Of a stretch of DNA of 64,000 nucleotides, positions 12,301 through 28,500 are shown one piece after another; position 1 is the first letter of the stretch, and every line of letters starts with the position of its first letter. Origin of the DNA: Liolophura sinensis (Eukaryota; Mollusca; Polyplacophora; Chitonida; Chitonidae); the NCBI RefSeq assembly GCF_032854445.1, contig NC_088298.1, positions 21,291,295-21,355,294 on the forward strand. The letters run 5' to 3'. Below the pieces are notes generated by a model. The model saw nothing but the letters and a program-made list of their open reading frames with translations, had not been told where the DNA came from and ran no database searches. Both the position numbers and the translations under genes were made by a program.

Positions 12301-15051
12301 AGGTCTCAACGAAATCAGCACATTTGGCTATGGATACAGCATGTTTAAAAATACTTAATAATTACATACTTTTAACAATAATAAAAACTGTACATCCAAC
12401 ACCTCGCCACTTTCAAACTATACCACCGATAAATTTTCGTACTATGTAGATTGTTGGCATATGTTAAATTAGAACGGTGTAAGAACTGTCCAGGTAGCCT
12501 TGTTCACTTCACTAGAGTCACACTAAATACTTGGTGTTTCGGGTGCGGGTCTATTATTTCTTCGATATGAATAGCAGTTACGTTGGTAACATGGGAAGAA
12601 AAATTAATTTAATTGATGTTTTACAATCGAATATTTCACTTAATCACAGTCAGCTGCTGTTCACGCCAATACCGGTATTACCCGCGTGTGGTGTGAGGGT
12701 TTTAATTAATTGTGTCACGGATAGACACCGCCTTAAAAATTCCATATTTTTCATTTTCGTTATTTCGTGATACAGTGTGATAATTGAAAGTAAATTACAA
12801 TCGAATTGTAAAGACAGCTACAAACACAAAGGTAAGGATAAACTTTTATACTTCATGTTTATTTCAACTCATGATTATGCGGTTTAAACCAATCATGAAT
12901 TCTAAAGAGATTACCTAGTTTTCTAATGAAAATCTTTGAAAAGTTGGCGATGAGTCGAATAAAATTTGGAATTTATAACTGCGTGATTTGAGCTGATATG
13001 CTCCAAATGTCTGAATGAGATAAGTACATTTGGCTATGGATACAGCATGTTTAAGAATACTTAATAATTACATACTTTTAACAATAACAATAACTGCACT
13101 TTCAACAACTCGGCACTTTTAATCCATACCACCGATAAATTTTCGAACCATATAGATTGTTAGCTTATGTCAAAGGAGAACGGTATAACAACTGTCCAGG
13201 TAACACAATTCACTTCACTAGAGCCACATTAAATACTTGGTGTTTCAGGTGCGGGTCTATTATTTCTTCTATATGAACCCCAGTTACGTTGGTAACATGG
13301 GGACAAAAATTAATTTGATTGATGTTTTTACAATCGAATATTTCACTTAATCACACATATCTGTTGTTCACGCTAATACCGGCATTACCCGCGTGTAGTG
13401 TGAGGGTTTTACTTACTGTTTCACAGATAGACAATGCCTTAAAAATTCGATGTTTTTCATTTCTGTTATTTCGCTATACAATGTAACAATTTATCTTAAT
13501 TGCAAATTAATCAAGTTATTTTCACTACAAATTTTTCAAATGGTTACCCATTGCGTCAAAAGGGGTCAAACTGCAAATAGAGCAGAAAAAAAAGCTACAA
13601 ACACAAAGGTAAGGATAAACTTTTATACTTCATGTTTATTTCAACTCATGATTATGCCGTGTAAAACAATCATCAATTCCAAAGAGATGACCTAGTTTTC
13701 TAATGAAAATCTTTGAGAAAGTTGGCGATGAGTCAAATAAAATTTGGAATTTATAACTGCGTGATTTGAGATGATATGCTCCAAATGTCTGAATGAAATA
13801 AGTACATTTGGCTATGGATACAGCATGTTTAAGATATCTAATAATTACATACTTTTAACAATAATAATAACTGCACATCCAACAACTCGCCACTTTCAAT
13901 CTATACCACCGATAAATTTTCGTACAATGCAGATTGTTGGCTTATGTTCCATTAGAACGGCGTAGAAACTGTCCCGGTAGCCTGATTCACTTCACTAGAG
14001 TCACACTAAATACTTGGTGTTTCAGGTGCGGGTCTATTATTTCTTCGATATGAACCCCAGTTACGTTGGTAACATGGGGGCAAAAATTAATTTGATTGAT
14101 GTTTTACAATCGAATATTTCACTTAATCACAGACAGCTGCTGTTCACGCTAATACCGGCATTACCCGAGTGTAGTTTGAGGGTTTTATTTGTTTCCACGG
14201 ATAGACACTGCCTTAAAAATTCCATATTTTTCAAATTCGTTATTTCGTGTTCCAGTGGAACTATTTATCCTAAATGGAAATTACTAAATTTATTTTCACT
14301 ACAAATTTTTCAAATGGTTACCTATGCGTCAAGAGGAGTCAAATTGCAAACAGAGCAGCAAAAAAAGCTACAAACACAAAGGTGAGGATAAACTTTTATA
14401 CTTCATTTTTATTTCAACTCATGATTATGCCGTGTCAAAGAACCAATATTTCCAACTGATTTTCTCCTGAAAATCTTTGAGAAAGTTGACGATGAGTCGA
14501 ATAAAATCTGAAATTTAGAACAGCGTGATTTGAGATGATATGCTCCAAATGTCTCAATGAAATAGGTACATCTGGCTATGGATACAGTGTGTTAAAAATA
14601 CTTTGTAATTACATACTTTTAACAATAACAATAACTGAACTTTAAACAACTCGGCACTTTTAATACATACCACCGATAAATTTTCGTACCATATAGATTG
14701 TTGGCTTATGTTCAATTAGAACGGCATAAAAACTGTCCAAGTAGCCTTATTCACTTCACTAGTGACACTAAATACTTGGTGTTTCGGGTGCGGGTCTATT
14801 ATTTCTTCGATATGAACCCCAGTTACGTTGGTAACATGGGGACAAAAATTATTTTGATTGATGTTTTACAATCGAATATTTTCACTTAATCACAGTCAGC
14901 TGCTGTTCACGCCAATACCGGTATTACCCGCGTGTGGTGTGAGGGTTTTAATTAATTGTGTCACGGATAGACACCGCCTTAAAAATTCCATATTTTCATT
15001 TTCGTTATTTCGTGATACAGTGTGATAATTGAAAGTAAAATTAAAGTAAAA
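6360..15051. repeat. Satellite region with rearranged HOR and gap
   Basis: No regular unit can be drawn. It includes the 200-N gap and a spliced monomer at about 12777-12805, where the end of the truncated monomer (GATAATTGAAAGTAAA) runs straight into the mid-monomer word GAATTGTAAAGACAGC. The 12485-13191 spacing is only 706 bp as a result. Another junction near 11262 joins two monomers (ACCAAATAATTGCAATTTAT). Confidence 0.8.
10823..11022. other. Assembly gap, 200 N
   Basis: Exactly 200 undetermined bases inside the satellite array. The true length is unknown; the round number suggests a placeholder. Confidence 0.99.
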
Positions 15052-18000
15052 ACTGTCCAGGTAGCCTTGTTTACTTCACTAGTGACACTAAATACTTGGT
15101 GTTTCGGGTGCTGGTCTATTATTTCTTCGATATGAACCCCAGTTACGTTGGTAACATGGGGACAAAAATTAATTTGATTGATGTTTTACAATCGAATATT
15201 TCACTTATTCACATGATATTTGCTGCTTACTCTAATGCCGACATTGCCCGCGCGTAGTGTAAGGGTTTTACTTATTGTTTGACGATGCACACTGCCTAAA
15301 AAGTTCCACATTTTTGAGATCTTTTTTTTCGTGGTTCAGTGTCAAACTTTATCTTAATTGCAATTTATTAAAGTCATTTTTCACTAGACATTTCTCAAAT
15401 GATTACATATTCGTCAAAAGGCGTCGAATTGTAAACAGAGCTACAAACACAAAGGTAAAGACAAACTTTTATACGTCATGTTTATTTCAACTCATGATTA
15501 TGCCGTGTCAAATAACCATTATTTCCAAAGTGATTAACGGATTTTCTACTGAAAATCTTTGAGAAAGTTGGCGATGAGTCAAAATAAAATTTGGGATTTA
15601 AAACTGCGTGATTTGAGATGATATGCTCCATATGTCTGAATGAAATAAGTACATTTGGATATGGATACAGTGTGTTAAAAATACCAAATAATTACACATT
15701 TTTAACAATAACAATAACTGCACATCCAACACCTCGCCACTTTTTATCTATACCACAGATAAATTTACATACCATGGAGATTGTTGGCTTATGTCAAAGG
15801 AGAACGGTGTAAGAACTGTCCAGGTAACACAAATCACTTCACTAGAGCCACAATAAATACTTGGTGTTTCAGGTGCAAGTCTATTATTTCTTCTATATGA
15901 ACCCCAGTTACGTTGGTAACATGGGGACAAAAATTAATTTGATTGATGTTTTACAATCGAATATTTCACTGAATCACATGGTATTTGCTGCTTGCGCTAA
16001 TACCGACATTACCCGCGTGTAGATTGAGGGTTTTACTTAGTGTTTCATGGATTACACACTGCCTTAAAATTCCACATTTCTGAGATCTAATTTTTCGTCG
16101 TTCAATGTTTGAATTTATCTTAATTGCAATTTATTAAAATCATTTTTCACTAGAAATTTTTCAAATGGTTACCTATACGTCAAAAGGCGTCGAATTGTGA
16201 ACAAAGCTACAAACACAAAGGTAAAAGATCAACTTTTATACTTCATTATTATTTCAACTCATGATTATGCCGTGTAAAACAACCCTGAATTCCAAACTGA
16301 TTACCTAATTTTCTACTGAAATTTTTTGAGAAATTTGACGATGAGTCAATCAAAATTTGGAATTTATAACTGCGTGATTTGAGATGTTAGCTATAAAGGT
16401 TTCAACGAAATCAGCACATTTGGCTATGGATACAGCATGTTTAAAAATACTTAATAATTACATACTTTTAACAATAATAAAAACTGCACATCCAACACCT
16501 CGCCACTTTCAAACTATACCACCGATAAATTTTCGTACTATGTAGATTGTTGGCATATGTTAAATTAGAACGGAGTAAGAACTGTCCAGGTAGCCTTATC
16601 CACTTCACTAGAGTCACACTAAATACTTGGTGTTTCGGGTGCGGGTCTATTATTTCTTCGATATGAATAGCAGTTACGTTGGTAACATGGGAAGAAAAAT
16701 TAATTTGATTCATGTTTTACAATCGAATATTTCACTTATTCACCTGATATTTGCTGTTTACGCTAATACCGACATTACCCGCGTGTAGTGTGAGGGTTTT
16801 ACTTACTGTTTTACGGATGCACACTACCTTAAAATTGCACAATTTTGAGATGTTAATTCGTGTTTCAATGTCAAACTTTACCTTACTAGCAATTTATTAA
16901 AGTCATTTTTCACTAGAAATTTCTCAAATGGTTACATATTTGTCAAAAGGCGTCGAATTGTAAAGACAGCTACAAACACAAAGGTAAGGATAAACTTTTA
17001 TACTTCATGTTTATTTCAACTCATGATTATGCGGTGTAAAACAATCATCAATTCTAAAGAGATTACCTAGTTTTCTACTGAAAATCTTTAAGAAAGTTGG
17101 CGATGAGTCAAATAAAATTTGGAATTTATAACTGCGTGATTTGAGATGATATGCTCCAAATGTCTGAATGAGATAAGTACATTTGGCTATGGATACAGCA
17201 TGTTTAAGAATACTTAATAATTACATACTTTTAACAATAACAATAACTGCACTTTCAACAACTCGGCACTTTTAATCTATATCACCGATAAAGTTTTCGA
17301 ACCATATAGTCTGTTAGCTTATGTCAAAGGAGAACGGTGTAAGAACTGTCAAGGTAACACAATTCACTTCACTAGAGCCACATTAAATACTTGGTGTTTC
17401 AGGTGCGGGTCTATTATTTCTTCTATATGGACCCCAGTTACGTTGGTAACATGGGGACAAAAATTAATTTGATTGATGTTTTACAATCGAATATTTCACT
17501 TAATCACACATATCTGTTGTTCACGTTAATACCGGCATTACCCGCGTGTAGTGTGAGGGTTTTACTTACTGTTTCACAGATAGACAATGCCTTAAAAATT
17601 TGATGTTTTTCATTTCTGTTATTTCGCTATACAATGTAACAATTTATCTTAATTGCAAATTAATCAAGTTATTTTCACTAGAAATTTTTCAAATGGTTAC
17701 CCATGCGTCAAAAGGGGTCAAACTGGAAACAGAGCAGAAAAAAAGCTACAAACACACAGGTCAGGATAAAGTTTCATACTTCATGTTTATTTCAACTCAT
17801 GATTATGCCGTCTAAAACAATCATCAATTCCAAAGAGATTACCTAGTTTTCTACTGAAAATCTTTGAGAAAGTTGGCGATGAGTCAAATAAAATTTGGAA
17901 TTTATAACTGCATGATTTGAGATGATATGCTCCAAATGTCTGAATGAAATAAGTACATTTGGCTATGGATACAGCATGTTTAAGAATATCTAATAATTAC

Positions 18001-19203
18001 ATACTTTTAACAATAATAATAACTGCACATCCAACAACTCGCCACTTTCAATCTATACCACCGATAAATTTTCGTCCAATGCAGATTGTTGGCTTATGTT
18101 CCATTAGAACGGCGTAGAAACTGTCCCGGTAGCCTGATTCACTTCACTAGAGTCACACTAAATACTTGGTGTTTCAGGTGCGGGTCTATTATTTCTTCGA
18201 TATGAACCCCAGTTACGTTGGTAACATGGGGACAAAAATTAATTTGATTGATGTTTTACAATCGAATATTTCACTTAATCAGAGACAGCTGTTGTTCACG
18301 CTAATACCGGCATTACCCGAGTGTAGTTTGAGGGTTTTATTTGTTTCACGGATAGACACTGCCTTAAAAATTCCATATTTTTCATTTTCGTTATTTCGTG
18401 TCACAGTGTAACTATTTATCTTAATTGGAAATTACTAAATTTATTTTCACTACAAATTTTTCAAATGGTTACCTATGCGTCAAGAGGAGTCAAATTGCAA
18501 ACAGAGCAGCAAAAAAAGCTACAAACACAAAGGTGAGGATAAACTTTTATACTTCATTTTTAAATCAACTCATGATTATGCCGTGTCAAAGAACCAATAT
18601 TTCCAAACTGATTTTCTCCTGAAAATCTTTGAGAAAGTTGACGACGAGTCGAATAAAATCTGGAATTTAGAACAGCGTGATTTGAGATGATATGCTCCAA
18701 ATGTCTCAGTGAAATAGGTACATCTGGCTATGGATACAGTGTGTTAAAAATACTTTGTAATTACATACTTTTAACAATAACAATAACTGCACATCCAACA
18801 ACTCGGCACTTTTAATACATACCACCGATAAATTTTCGTACCATATAGATTGTTGGCTTATGTTCAATTAGAACGGCATAAAAACTGTCCAGGTAGCCTT
18901 ATTCACTTCACTAGTGACACTAAATACTTGGTGTTTCGGGTGCGGGTCTATTATTTCTTCGATATGAACCCAAGTTACGTTGGTAACACGGGGACAAAAA
19001 TTATTTTGATTGATGTTTTACAATCGAATATTTCACTTAATCACAGTCAGCTGCTGTTCACGCCAATACCGGTATTACCCGCGTGTTGTGTGAGGGTTTT
19101 AATTAATTGTGTCAAGGATAGACACCGCCTTAAAAATTCCATATTTTTCATTTTCGTTATTTCGTGATACAGTGTGATAATTGAAAGTAAAATTGAAGTA
19201 AAA
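15052..19203. repeat. Satellite HOR unit, standard form (4,152 bp)
   Basis: Anchors 15052, 15815, 16581, 17345, 18120, 18884: five monomers, then the 320-bp truncated monomer. Confidence 0.93.
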
Positions 19204-22200
19204 ACTGTCCAGGTAGCCTTGTTTACTTCACTAGTGACACTAAATTTTTCGTGTTTCGGGTGCAAGTCTATTATTTCTTCGATATGAACCCCAGTTACGT
19301 TGGTAACATGGGGACAAAAATTAATTTGATTGATGTTTTACAATCGAATATTTCACTTATTCACATGATATTTGCTGCTTACTCTAATACCGACATTGCC
19401 CGCGCATAGTGTGAGGGTTTTACTTATGGTTTTACGGATGCACACTACCTAAAAAGTTCCACATTTTTGAGATCTTTTTTTCGTGGTTCAATGTCAAACT
19501 TTATCTTAATTGCAATTTATTAAAGTCATTTTTCACTAGACATTTCTCAAATGATTACATATTCGTCAAAAGGCGTCGAATTGTAAACAGAGCTACAAAC
19601 ACAAAGGTAAAGACAAACTTTTATACGTCATGTTTATTTCAACTCATGATTATGTCGTGTCAAATAACCATTATTTCAAAGTGATTAACGGATTTTCTAC
19701 TGAAAATCTTTGAGAAAGTTGGCGATGAGTCAAATAAAATTTGGAATTTATAACTGCGTGATTTGTAAGTACATTTGGCTATGGATACAGTGTGTTAAAA
19801 ATACCAAATAATTACACATTTTTAACAATAACAATAACTGCACATCCAACACCTCGCCACTTTTTATCTATACCACAGATAAATTTACATACCATGGAGA
19901 TTGTTGGCTTATGTCAAAGAAGAACGGTGTAAGAACTGTCCAGGTAACACAAATTACTTCACTAGAGCCACAATAAATACTTGGTGTTTCAGGTGCAAGT
20001 CTATTATTTCTTAGATATGAACCCCGGTTACGTTGGTAACATGGGGACAAAAATTAATTTGATTGATGTTTTACAATCGAATATTTCACTGAATCACAAG
20101 GTATTTGCTGCTTGCGCTAATACCGACATTACCCGCGTGTAGATTGAGGGTTTTACTTAGTGTTTCATGGATACACACTGCCTTAAAATTCCACATTTCT
20201 GAGATCTGTTTTTTCGTCGTTCAATGTTAGAATTTATCTTAATTGCAATTTATTAAAATCATTTTTCACTAGAAATTTTTCAAATGGTTACCTATACGTC
20301 AAAAGGCGTCGAATTGTGAACAAAGCTACAAACACAAAGGTAAAGATCAACTTTTATACTTCATTATTATTTCAACTCATGATTATGCCGTGTAAAACAA
20401 CCCTGAATTCCAAACGGATTACCTAATTTTCTACTGAAATTTTTTTGAGAAATTTGACGATGAGTCAATCAAAATTTGGAATTTATAACTGCGTGATTTG
20501 AGATGTTATGCTATAAAGGTCTCAACGAAATCAGCACATTTGGCTATGGATACAGCATGTTTAAAAATACTTAATAATTACATACTTTTAACAATAATAA
20601 AAACTGCACATCCAACACCTCGCCACTTTCAAACTATACCACCGATAAATTTTCGTACTATGTAGATTGTTGGCATATGTTAAATTAGAATGGTGTAAGA
20701 ACTGTCCAGGTAGCCTTATTCACTTCACTAGAGTCACACTAAATACTTGGTGTTTCGGGTGCGGGTCTATTATTTCTTCGATATGAATAGCAGTTACGTT
20801 GGTAACATGGGAAGAAAAATTAATTTGATTCATGTTTTACAATCGAATATTTCACTTATTCACCTGATATTTGCTGTTTACGCTAATACCGACATTACCC
20901 GCGTGTAGTGTGAGGGTTTTACTTACTGTTTTACGGATGCACACTACCTTAAAATTGCACAATTTTGAGATGTTAATTCGTGTTTCAATGTCAAACTTTA
21001 CCTTACTAGCAATTTATTAAAGTCATTTTTCACTAGAAATTTCTCAAATGGTTACATATTTGTCAAAAGGCGTCGAATTGTAAAGACAGCTACAAACACA
21101 AAGGTAAGGATAAACTTTTATACTTCATGTTTATTTCAACTCATGATTATGCGGTGTAAAACAATCATCAATTCCAAACAGATTACCTAGTTTTCTACTG
21201 AAAATCTTTGAGAAAGTTGGCGATGAGTCAAATAAAATTTGGAATTTATAACTGCGTGATTTGAGATAATATGCTCCAAATGTCTGAATGAGATAAGTAC
21301 ATTTGGCTATGGATACAGCATGTTTAAGAATACTTAATAATTACATACTTTTAACAATAACAATAACTGCACTTTCAACAACTTGGCACTTTTAATACAT
21401 ACCACCGATAAATTTTTCGAACCATATAGATTGTTAGCTTATGTCAAAGGAGAACGGTGTAAGAACTGTCCAGGTAACACAATTCACTTCACTAGAGCCA
21501 CATTAAATACTTGGTGTTTCAGGTGCGGGTCTATTATTTCTTCTATATGAACCCAGTTACGTTGGTAACATGGGGACAAAAATTAATTTGATTGATGTTT
21601 TACAATCGAATATTTCACTTATTCACATGATATTTGCTGCTTACTCTAATACCGACATTGCCCGCGCATAGTGTGAAAGTTTTACTTATTGTTTTACGGA
21701 TGCACACTACCTAAAAAGTTCCACATTTTTGAGATCTTTTTTTTCGTGGTTCAATGTCAAACTTTATCTTAATTGCAATTTATTAAAGTCATTTTTCACT
21801 AGACATTTCTCAAATGATTACATATTCGTCAAAAGGCGTCGAATTGTAAACAGAGCTACAAACACAAAGGTAAAGACAAACTTTTATACGTCATGTTTAT
21901 TTCAACTCATGATTATGTCGTGTCAAATAACCATTATTTCCAAAGTGATTAACGGATTTTCTACTGAAAATCTTTGAGAAAGTTGGCGATGAGTCAAATA
22001 AAATTTGGAATTTATAACTGCGTGATTTGTAAGTACATTTGGCTATGGATACAGTGTGTTAAAAATACCAAATAATTACACATTTTTAACAATAACAATA
22101 ACTGCACATCCAACACCTCGCCACTTTTTATCTATACCACAGATAAATTTACATACCATGGAGATTGTTGGCTTATGTCAAAGGAGAACGGTGTAAGAAC

Positions 22201-25200
22201 TGTCCAGGTAACACAAATTACTTCACTAGAGCCACAATAAATACTTGGTGTTTCAGGTGCAAGTCTATTATTTCTTAGATATGAACCCCAGTTACGTTGG
22301 TAACATGGGGACAAAAATTAATTTGATTGATGTTTTACAATCGAATATTTCACTGAATCACAAGGTATTTGCTGCTTGCGCTAATACCGACATTACCCGC
22401 GTGTAGATTGAGGGTTTTACTTAGTGTTTCATGGATACACACTGCCTTAAAATTCCACATTTCTGAGATCTGTTTTTTCGTCGTTCAATGTTAGAATTTA
22501 TCTTAATTGCAATTTATTAAAATCATTTTTCACTAGAAATTTTTCAAATGGTTACCTATACGTCAAAAGGCGTCGAATTGTGAACAAAGCTACAAACACA
22601 AAGGTAAAGATCAACTTTTATACTTCATTATTATTTCAACTCATGATTATGCCGTGTAAAACAACCCTGAATTCCAAACGGATTACCTAATTTTCTACTG
22701 AAATTTTTTGAGAAATTTGACGATGAGTCAATCAAAATTTGGAATTTATAACTGCGTGATTTGAGATGTTATGCTATAAAGGTCTCAACGAAATCAGCAC
22801 ATTTGGCTATGGATACAGCATGTTTAAAAATACTTAATAATTACATACTTTTAACAATAATAAAAACTGCACATCCAACACCTCGCCACTTTCAAACTAT
22901 ACCACCGATAAATTTTCGTACTATGTAGATTGTTGGCATATGTTAAATTAGAACGGAGTAAGAACTGTCCAGGTAGCCTTATCCACTTCACTAGAGTCAC
23001 ACTAAATACTTGGTGTTTCGGGTGCGGGTCTATTATTTCTTCGATATGAATAGCAGTTACGTTGGTAACATGGGAAGAAAAATTAATTTGATTCATGTTT
23101 TACAATCGAATATTTCACTTATTCACCTGATATTTGCTGTTTACGCTAATACCGACATTACCCGCGTGTAGTGTGAGGGTTTTACTTACTGTTTTACGGA
23201 TGCACACTACCTTAAAATTGCACAATTTTGAGATGTTAATTCGTGTTTCAATGTCAAACTTTACCTTACTAGCAATTTATTAAAGTCATTTTTCACTAGA
23301 AATTTCTCAAATGGTTACATATTTGTCAAAAGGCGTCGAATTGTAAAGACAGCTACAAACACAAAGGTAAGGATAAACTTTTATACTTCATGTTTATTTC
23401 AACTCATGATTATGCGGTGTAAAACAATCATCAATTCTAAAGAGATTACCTAGTTTTCTACTGAAAATCTTTGAGAAAGTTGGCGATGAGTCAAATAAAA
23501 TTTGGAATTTATAACTGCGTGATTTGAGATGATATGCTCCAAATGTCTGAATGAGATAAGTACATTTGGCTATGGATACAGCATGTTTAAGAATACTTAA
23601 TAATTACATACTTTTAACAATAACAATAACTGCACTTTCAACAACTCGGCACTTTTAATCTATATCACCGATAAATTTTTCGAACCATATAGATTGTTAG
23701 CTTATGTCAAAGGAGAACGGTGTAAGAACTGTCAAGGTAACACAATTCACTTCACTAGAGCCACATTAAATACTTGGTGTTTCAGGTGCGGGTCTATTAT
23801 TTCTTCTATATGAACCCCAGTTACGTTGGTAACATGGGGACAAAAATTAATTTGATTGATGTTTTACAATCGAATATTTCACTTAATCACACATATCTGT
23901 TGTTCACGTTAATACCGGCATTACCCGCGTGTAGTGTGAGGGTTTTACTTACTGTTTCACAGATAGACAATGCCTTAAAAATTTGATGTTTTTCATTTCT
24001 GTTATTTCGCTATACAATGTAACAATTTATCTTAATTGCAAATTAATCAAGTTATTTTCACTAGAAATTTTTCAAATGGTTACCCATGCGTCAAAAGGGG
24101 TCAAACTGCAAACAGAGCAGAAAAAAAGCTACAAACACACAGGTCAGGATAAACTTTTATACTTCATGTTTATTTCAACTCATGATTATGCCGTCTAAAA
24201 CAATCATGAATTCCAAAGAGATTACCTAGTTTTCTACTGAAAATCTTTGAGAAAGTTGGCGATGAGTCAAATAAAATTTGGAATTTATAACTGCATGATT
24301 TGAGATGATATGCTCCAAATGTCTGAATGAAATAAGTACATTTGGCTATGGATACAGCATGTTTAAGAATATCTAATAATTACATACTTTTAACAATAAT
24401 AATAACTGCACATCCAACAACTCGCCACTTTCAATCTATACCACCGATAAATTTTCGTCCAATGCAGATTGTTGGCTTATGTTCCATTAGAACGGCGTAG
24501 AAACTGTCCCGGTAGCCTGATTCACTTCACTAGAGTCACATTAAATACTTGGTGTTTCAGGTGCGGGTCTATTATTTCTTCGATATGAACCCCAGTTACG
24601 TTGGTAACATGGGGACAAAAATTAATTTGATGGATGTTTCACAATCGAATATTTCACTTAATCACAGACAGCTCGTGTTCACGCTAATACCGGCATTACC
24701 CGAGTGTAGTTTGAGGGTTTTATTTGTTTCACGGATAGACACTGCCTTAAAAATTCCATATTTTTCATTTTCGTTATTTCGTGTTACAGTGTAACTATTT
24801 ATCTTAATTGGAAATTACTAAATTTATTTTCACTACAAATTTTTCAAATGGTTACCTATGCGTCAAGAGGAGTCAAATTGCACACAGGGCAGCAAAAAAA
24901 GCTACAAACACAAAGGTGAGGATAAACTTTTATACTTCATTTTTAAATCAACTCATGATTATGCCGTGTCAAAGAACCAATATTTCCAAACTGATTTTCT
25001 CCTGAAAATCTTTGAGAAAGTTGACGATGAGTCGAATAAAATCTGAAATTTAGAACAGCGTGATTTGAGATGATATGCTCCAAATGTCTCAGTGAAATAG
25101 GTACATCTGGCTATGGATACAGTGTGTTAAAAATACTTTGTAATTACATACTTTTAACAATAACAATAACTGCACTTTCAACAACTCGGCACTTTTAATA

Positions 25201-25586
25201 CATACCACCGATAAATTTTCGTACCATATAGATTGTTAGCTTATGTTCAATTAGAACGGCATAAAAACTGTCCAGGTAGCCTTATTCACTTCACTAGTGA
25301 CACTAAATACTTGGTGTTTCGGGTGCGGGTCTATTATTTCTTCGATATGAACCCCAGTTACGTTGGTAACATGGGGACAAAAATTATTTTGATTGATGTT
25401 TTACAATCGAATATTTCACTTAATCACAGTCAGCTGCTGTTCACGCCAATACCGGTATTACCCGCGTGTGGTGTGAGGGTTTTAATTAATTGTGTCACGG
25501 ATAGACACCGCCTTAAAAATTCCATATTTTTCATTTTCGTTATTTCGTGATACAGTGTGATAATTGAAAGTAAAATTGAAGTAAAA
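19204..25586. repeat. Satellite HOR unit with internal duplication (6,383 bp)
   Basis: Anchors 19935/20701/21465 repeat as 22199/22964/23728 with a constant offset of 2263-2264 bp. Both halves share the same 30-bp deletion (at 19765/66 and 22029/30), showing that one is a direct copy of the other. Confidence 0.9.
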
Positions 25587-28500
25587 ACTGTCCAGGTAGC
25601 CTTGTTTACTTCACTAGTGACACTAAATACTTGGTGTTTCGGGTGCGGGTCTATTAGTTCTTCGATATGAACCCCAGTTACGTTGGTAACATGGGGACAA
25701 AAATTAATTTGATTGATGTTTTACAATCGAATATTTCACTTATTCACATGATATTTGCTGCTTACTCTAATACCGACATTGCCCGCGCGTAGTGTGAGGG
25801 TTTTACTTAGTGTTTTACGGATGCACACTGCCTAAAAAGTTCCACATTTTTGAGATGATTTTTTTCCTGGTTCAGTGTCAAACTTTATCTTAATTGCAAT
25901 TCATTAAAGTCATTTTTCACAAGACATTTCTCAAATGATTACATATTCGTCAAAAGGCGTCGAATTGTAAACAGAGCTACAAACACAAAGGTAAAGACAA
26001 ACTTTTATACGTCATGTTTATTTCAACTCATGATTATGCCGTGTCAAATAACCATTATTTCCAAAGTGATTAACTGATTTTCTACTGAAAATCTTTGAGA
26101 AAGTTGGCGATGAGTCAAATAAAATTTGGAATTTATAACTGCGTGATTTGAGATGATATGCACCATATATCTGAATGAAATAAGTACATTTGGCTATGGA
26201 TACAGTGTGTTAAAAATACCAAATAATTACACATTTTTAACAATAATAATAACTGCACATCCAACACCTCGCCACTTTTTATCTATACCACAGATAAATT
26301 TACATACCATGGAGATTGTTGGCTTATGTCAAAGGACAACGGTGTAAGAACTGTCCAGGTAGCCTGATTCACTTCACTAGTGACACTAAATACTTGGTGT
26401 TTCGGGTGCGGGTCTATTATTTCTTCGATATGAACCCCAGTTACGTTGGTAACATGGGGACAAAAATTAATTTGATTGATGTTTTACAATCGAATATTTC
26501 ACTGAATCACATGGTATTTGCTGCTTGCGCTAATACCGACATTACCCGCGTGTAGTTTGAGGGTTTTACTTAGTGTTTCATGGATACACACTGCCTTAAA
26601 ATTCCACATTTCTGAGATCTGTTTTTTCGTGGTTCAATGTCAAACTTTATCTTAATTGCAAGTTATTAAAGTCATTTTTCACTAGAAAGTTTTCAAATGG
26701 TTACCTATACGTCAAAAGGCGTCGAATTGTGAACAAAGCTACAAACACAAAGGTAAAGATCAACTTTTATACTTCATTATTATTTCAACTCATGATTATG
26801 CCGTGTAAAACAACCCTGAATTCCAAACTGATTACCTAATTTTCCACTGAAATTTTTTGAGAAATTTGACGATGAGTCAATCAAAATTTGGAATTAATAA
26901 CTGCGTGATTTGAGATGTTATGCTATAAAGGTCTCAACGAAATCAGCACATTTGGCTATGGATACAGCATGTTTAAAAATACTTAATAATTACATACTTT
27001 TAACAATAATAAAAACTGCACATCCAACACCTCGCCACTTTCAAACTATACCACCGATAAATTTTCGTACTATGTAGATTGTTGGCATATGTTAAATTAA
27101 AACGGAGTAAGAACTGTCCAGGTAGCCTTGTTCACTTCACTAGAATCACACTAAATACTTGGTGTTTCGGGTGCGGGTCTATTATTTCTTCGATATGAAT
27201 AGCAGTTACGTTGGTAACATGGGAAGAAAAATTAATTTAATTGATGTTTTACAATCGAATATTTCACTTATTCACCTGATATTTGCTGTTTACGCTAATA
27301 CCGACATTACCAGCGTGTAGTGTGAGGGTTTTACTTACTGTTTTACGGATGCACACTACCTTAAAATTGCACAATTTTGAGATGTTAATTCGTGTTTCAA
27401 TGTCAAACTTTACCTTACTAGCAATTTATTAAAGTCATTTTTCACCAGAAAATTCTCAAATGGTTCACATATTTGTCAAAAGGCGTCGAATTGTAAAGAC
27501 AGCTACAAACACAAAGGTAAGGATAAACTTTTATACTTCATGTTTATTTCAACTCATGATTATGCGGTGTAAAACAATCATCAATTCTAAAGAGATTACC
27601 TAGTTTTCTAATGAAAATCTTTGAAAAAGTTGGCGATGAGTCAAATAAAATTTGGAATTTATAACTGCGTGATTTGAGCTGATATGCTCCAAATGTCTGA
27701 ATGAGATAAGTACATTTGGCTATGGATACAGCATGTTTAAGAATACTTAATAATTACAAACTTTTAACAATAACAATAACTGCACTTTCAACAACTCGGC
27801 ACTTTTAATACATACCACCGATAAATTTTTCGAACCATATAGATTGTTAGCTTATGTCAAAGGAGAACGGTGTAAGAACTGTCCAGGTAACACAATTCAC
27901 TTCACTAGAGCCACATTAAATACTTGGTGTTTCAGGTGCGGGTCTAATATTTCTTCTATATGAACCCCAGTTACGTTGGTAACATGGGGACAAAAATTAA
28001 TTTGATTGATGTTTTACAATCGAATATTTCACTTAATCACACATATCTGTTGTTCACGCTAATACCGGCATTACCCGCGTGTAGTGTGAGGGTTTTACTT
28101 ACTGTTTCACAGATAGACAATGCCTTAAAAATTCGATGTTTTTCATTTCTGTTATTTCGCTATACAATGTAACAATTTATCTTAATTGCAAATTAATCAA
28201 GTTATTTTCACGAGAAATTTTTCAAATGGTTACCCATGCGTCAAAAGGGGTCAAACTGCAAACAGAGCAGAAAAAAAAGCTACAAACACAAAGGTAAGGA
28301 TAAACTTTTATACTTCATGTTTATTTCAACTCATGATTATGCCGTGTAAAACAATCATCAATTCCAAAGAGATGACCTAGTTTTCTACTGAAAATCTTTG
28401 AGAAAGTTGGCGATGAGTCAAATAAAATTTGGAATTTATAACTGCGTGATTTGAGATGATGTGCTCCAAATATCTGAATGAAATAAGTACATTTGGCTAT

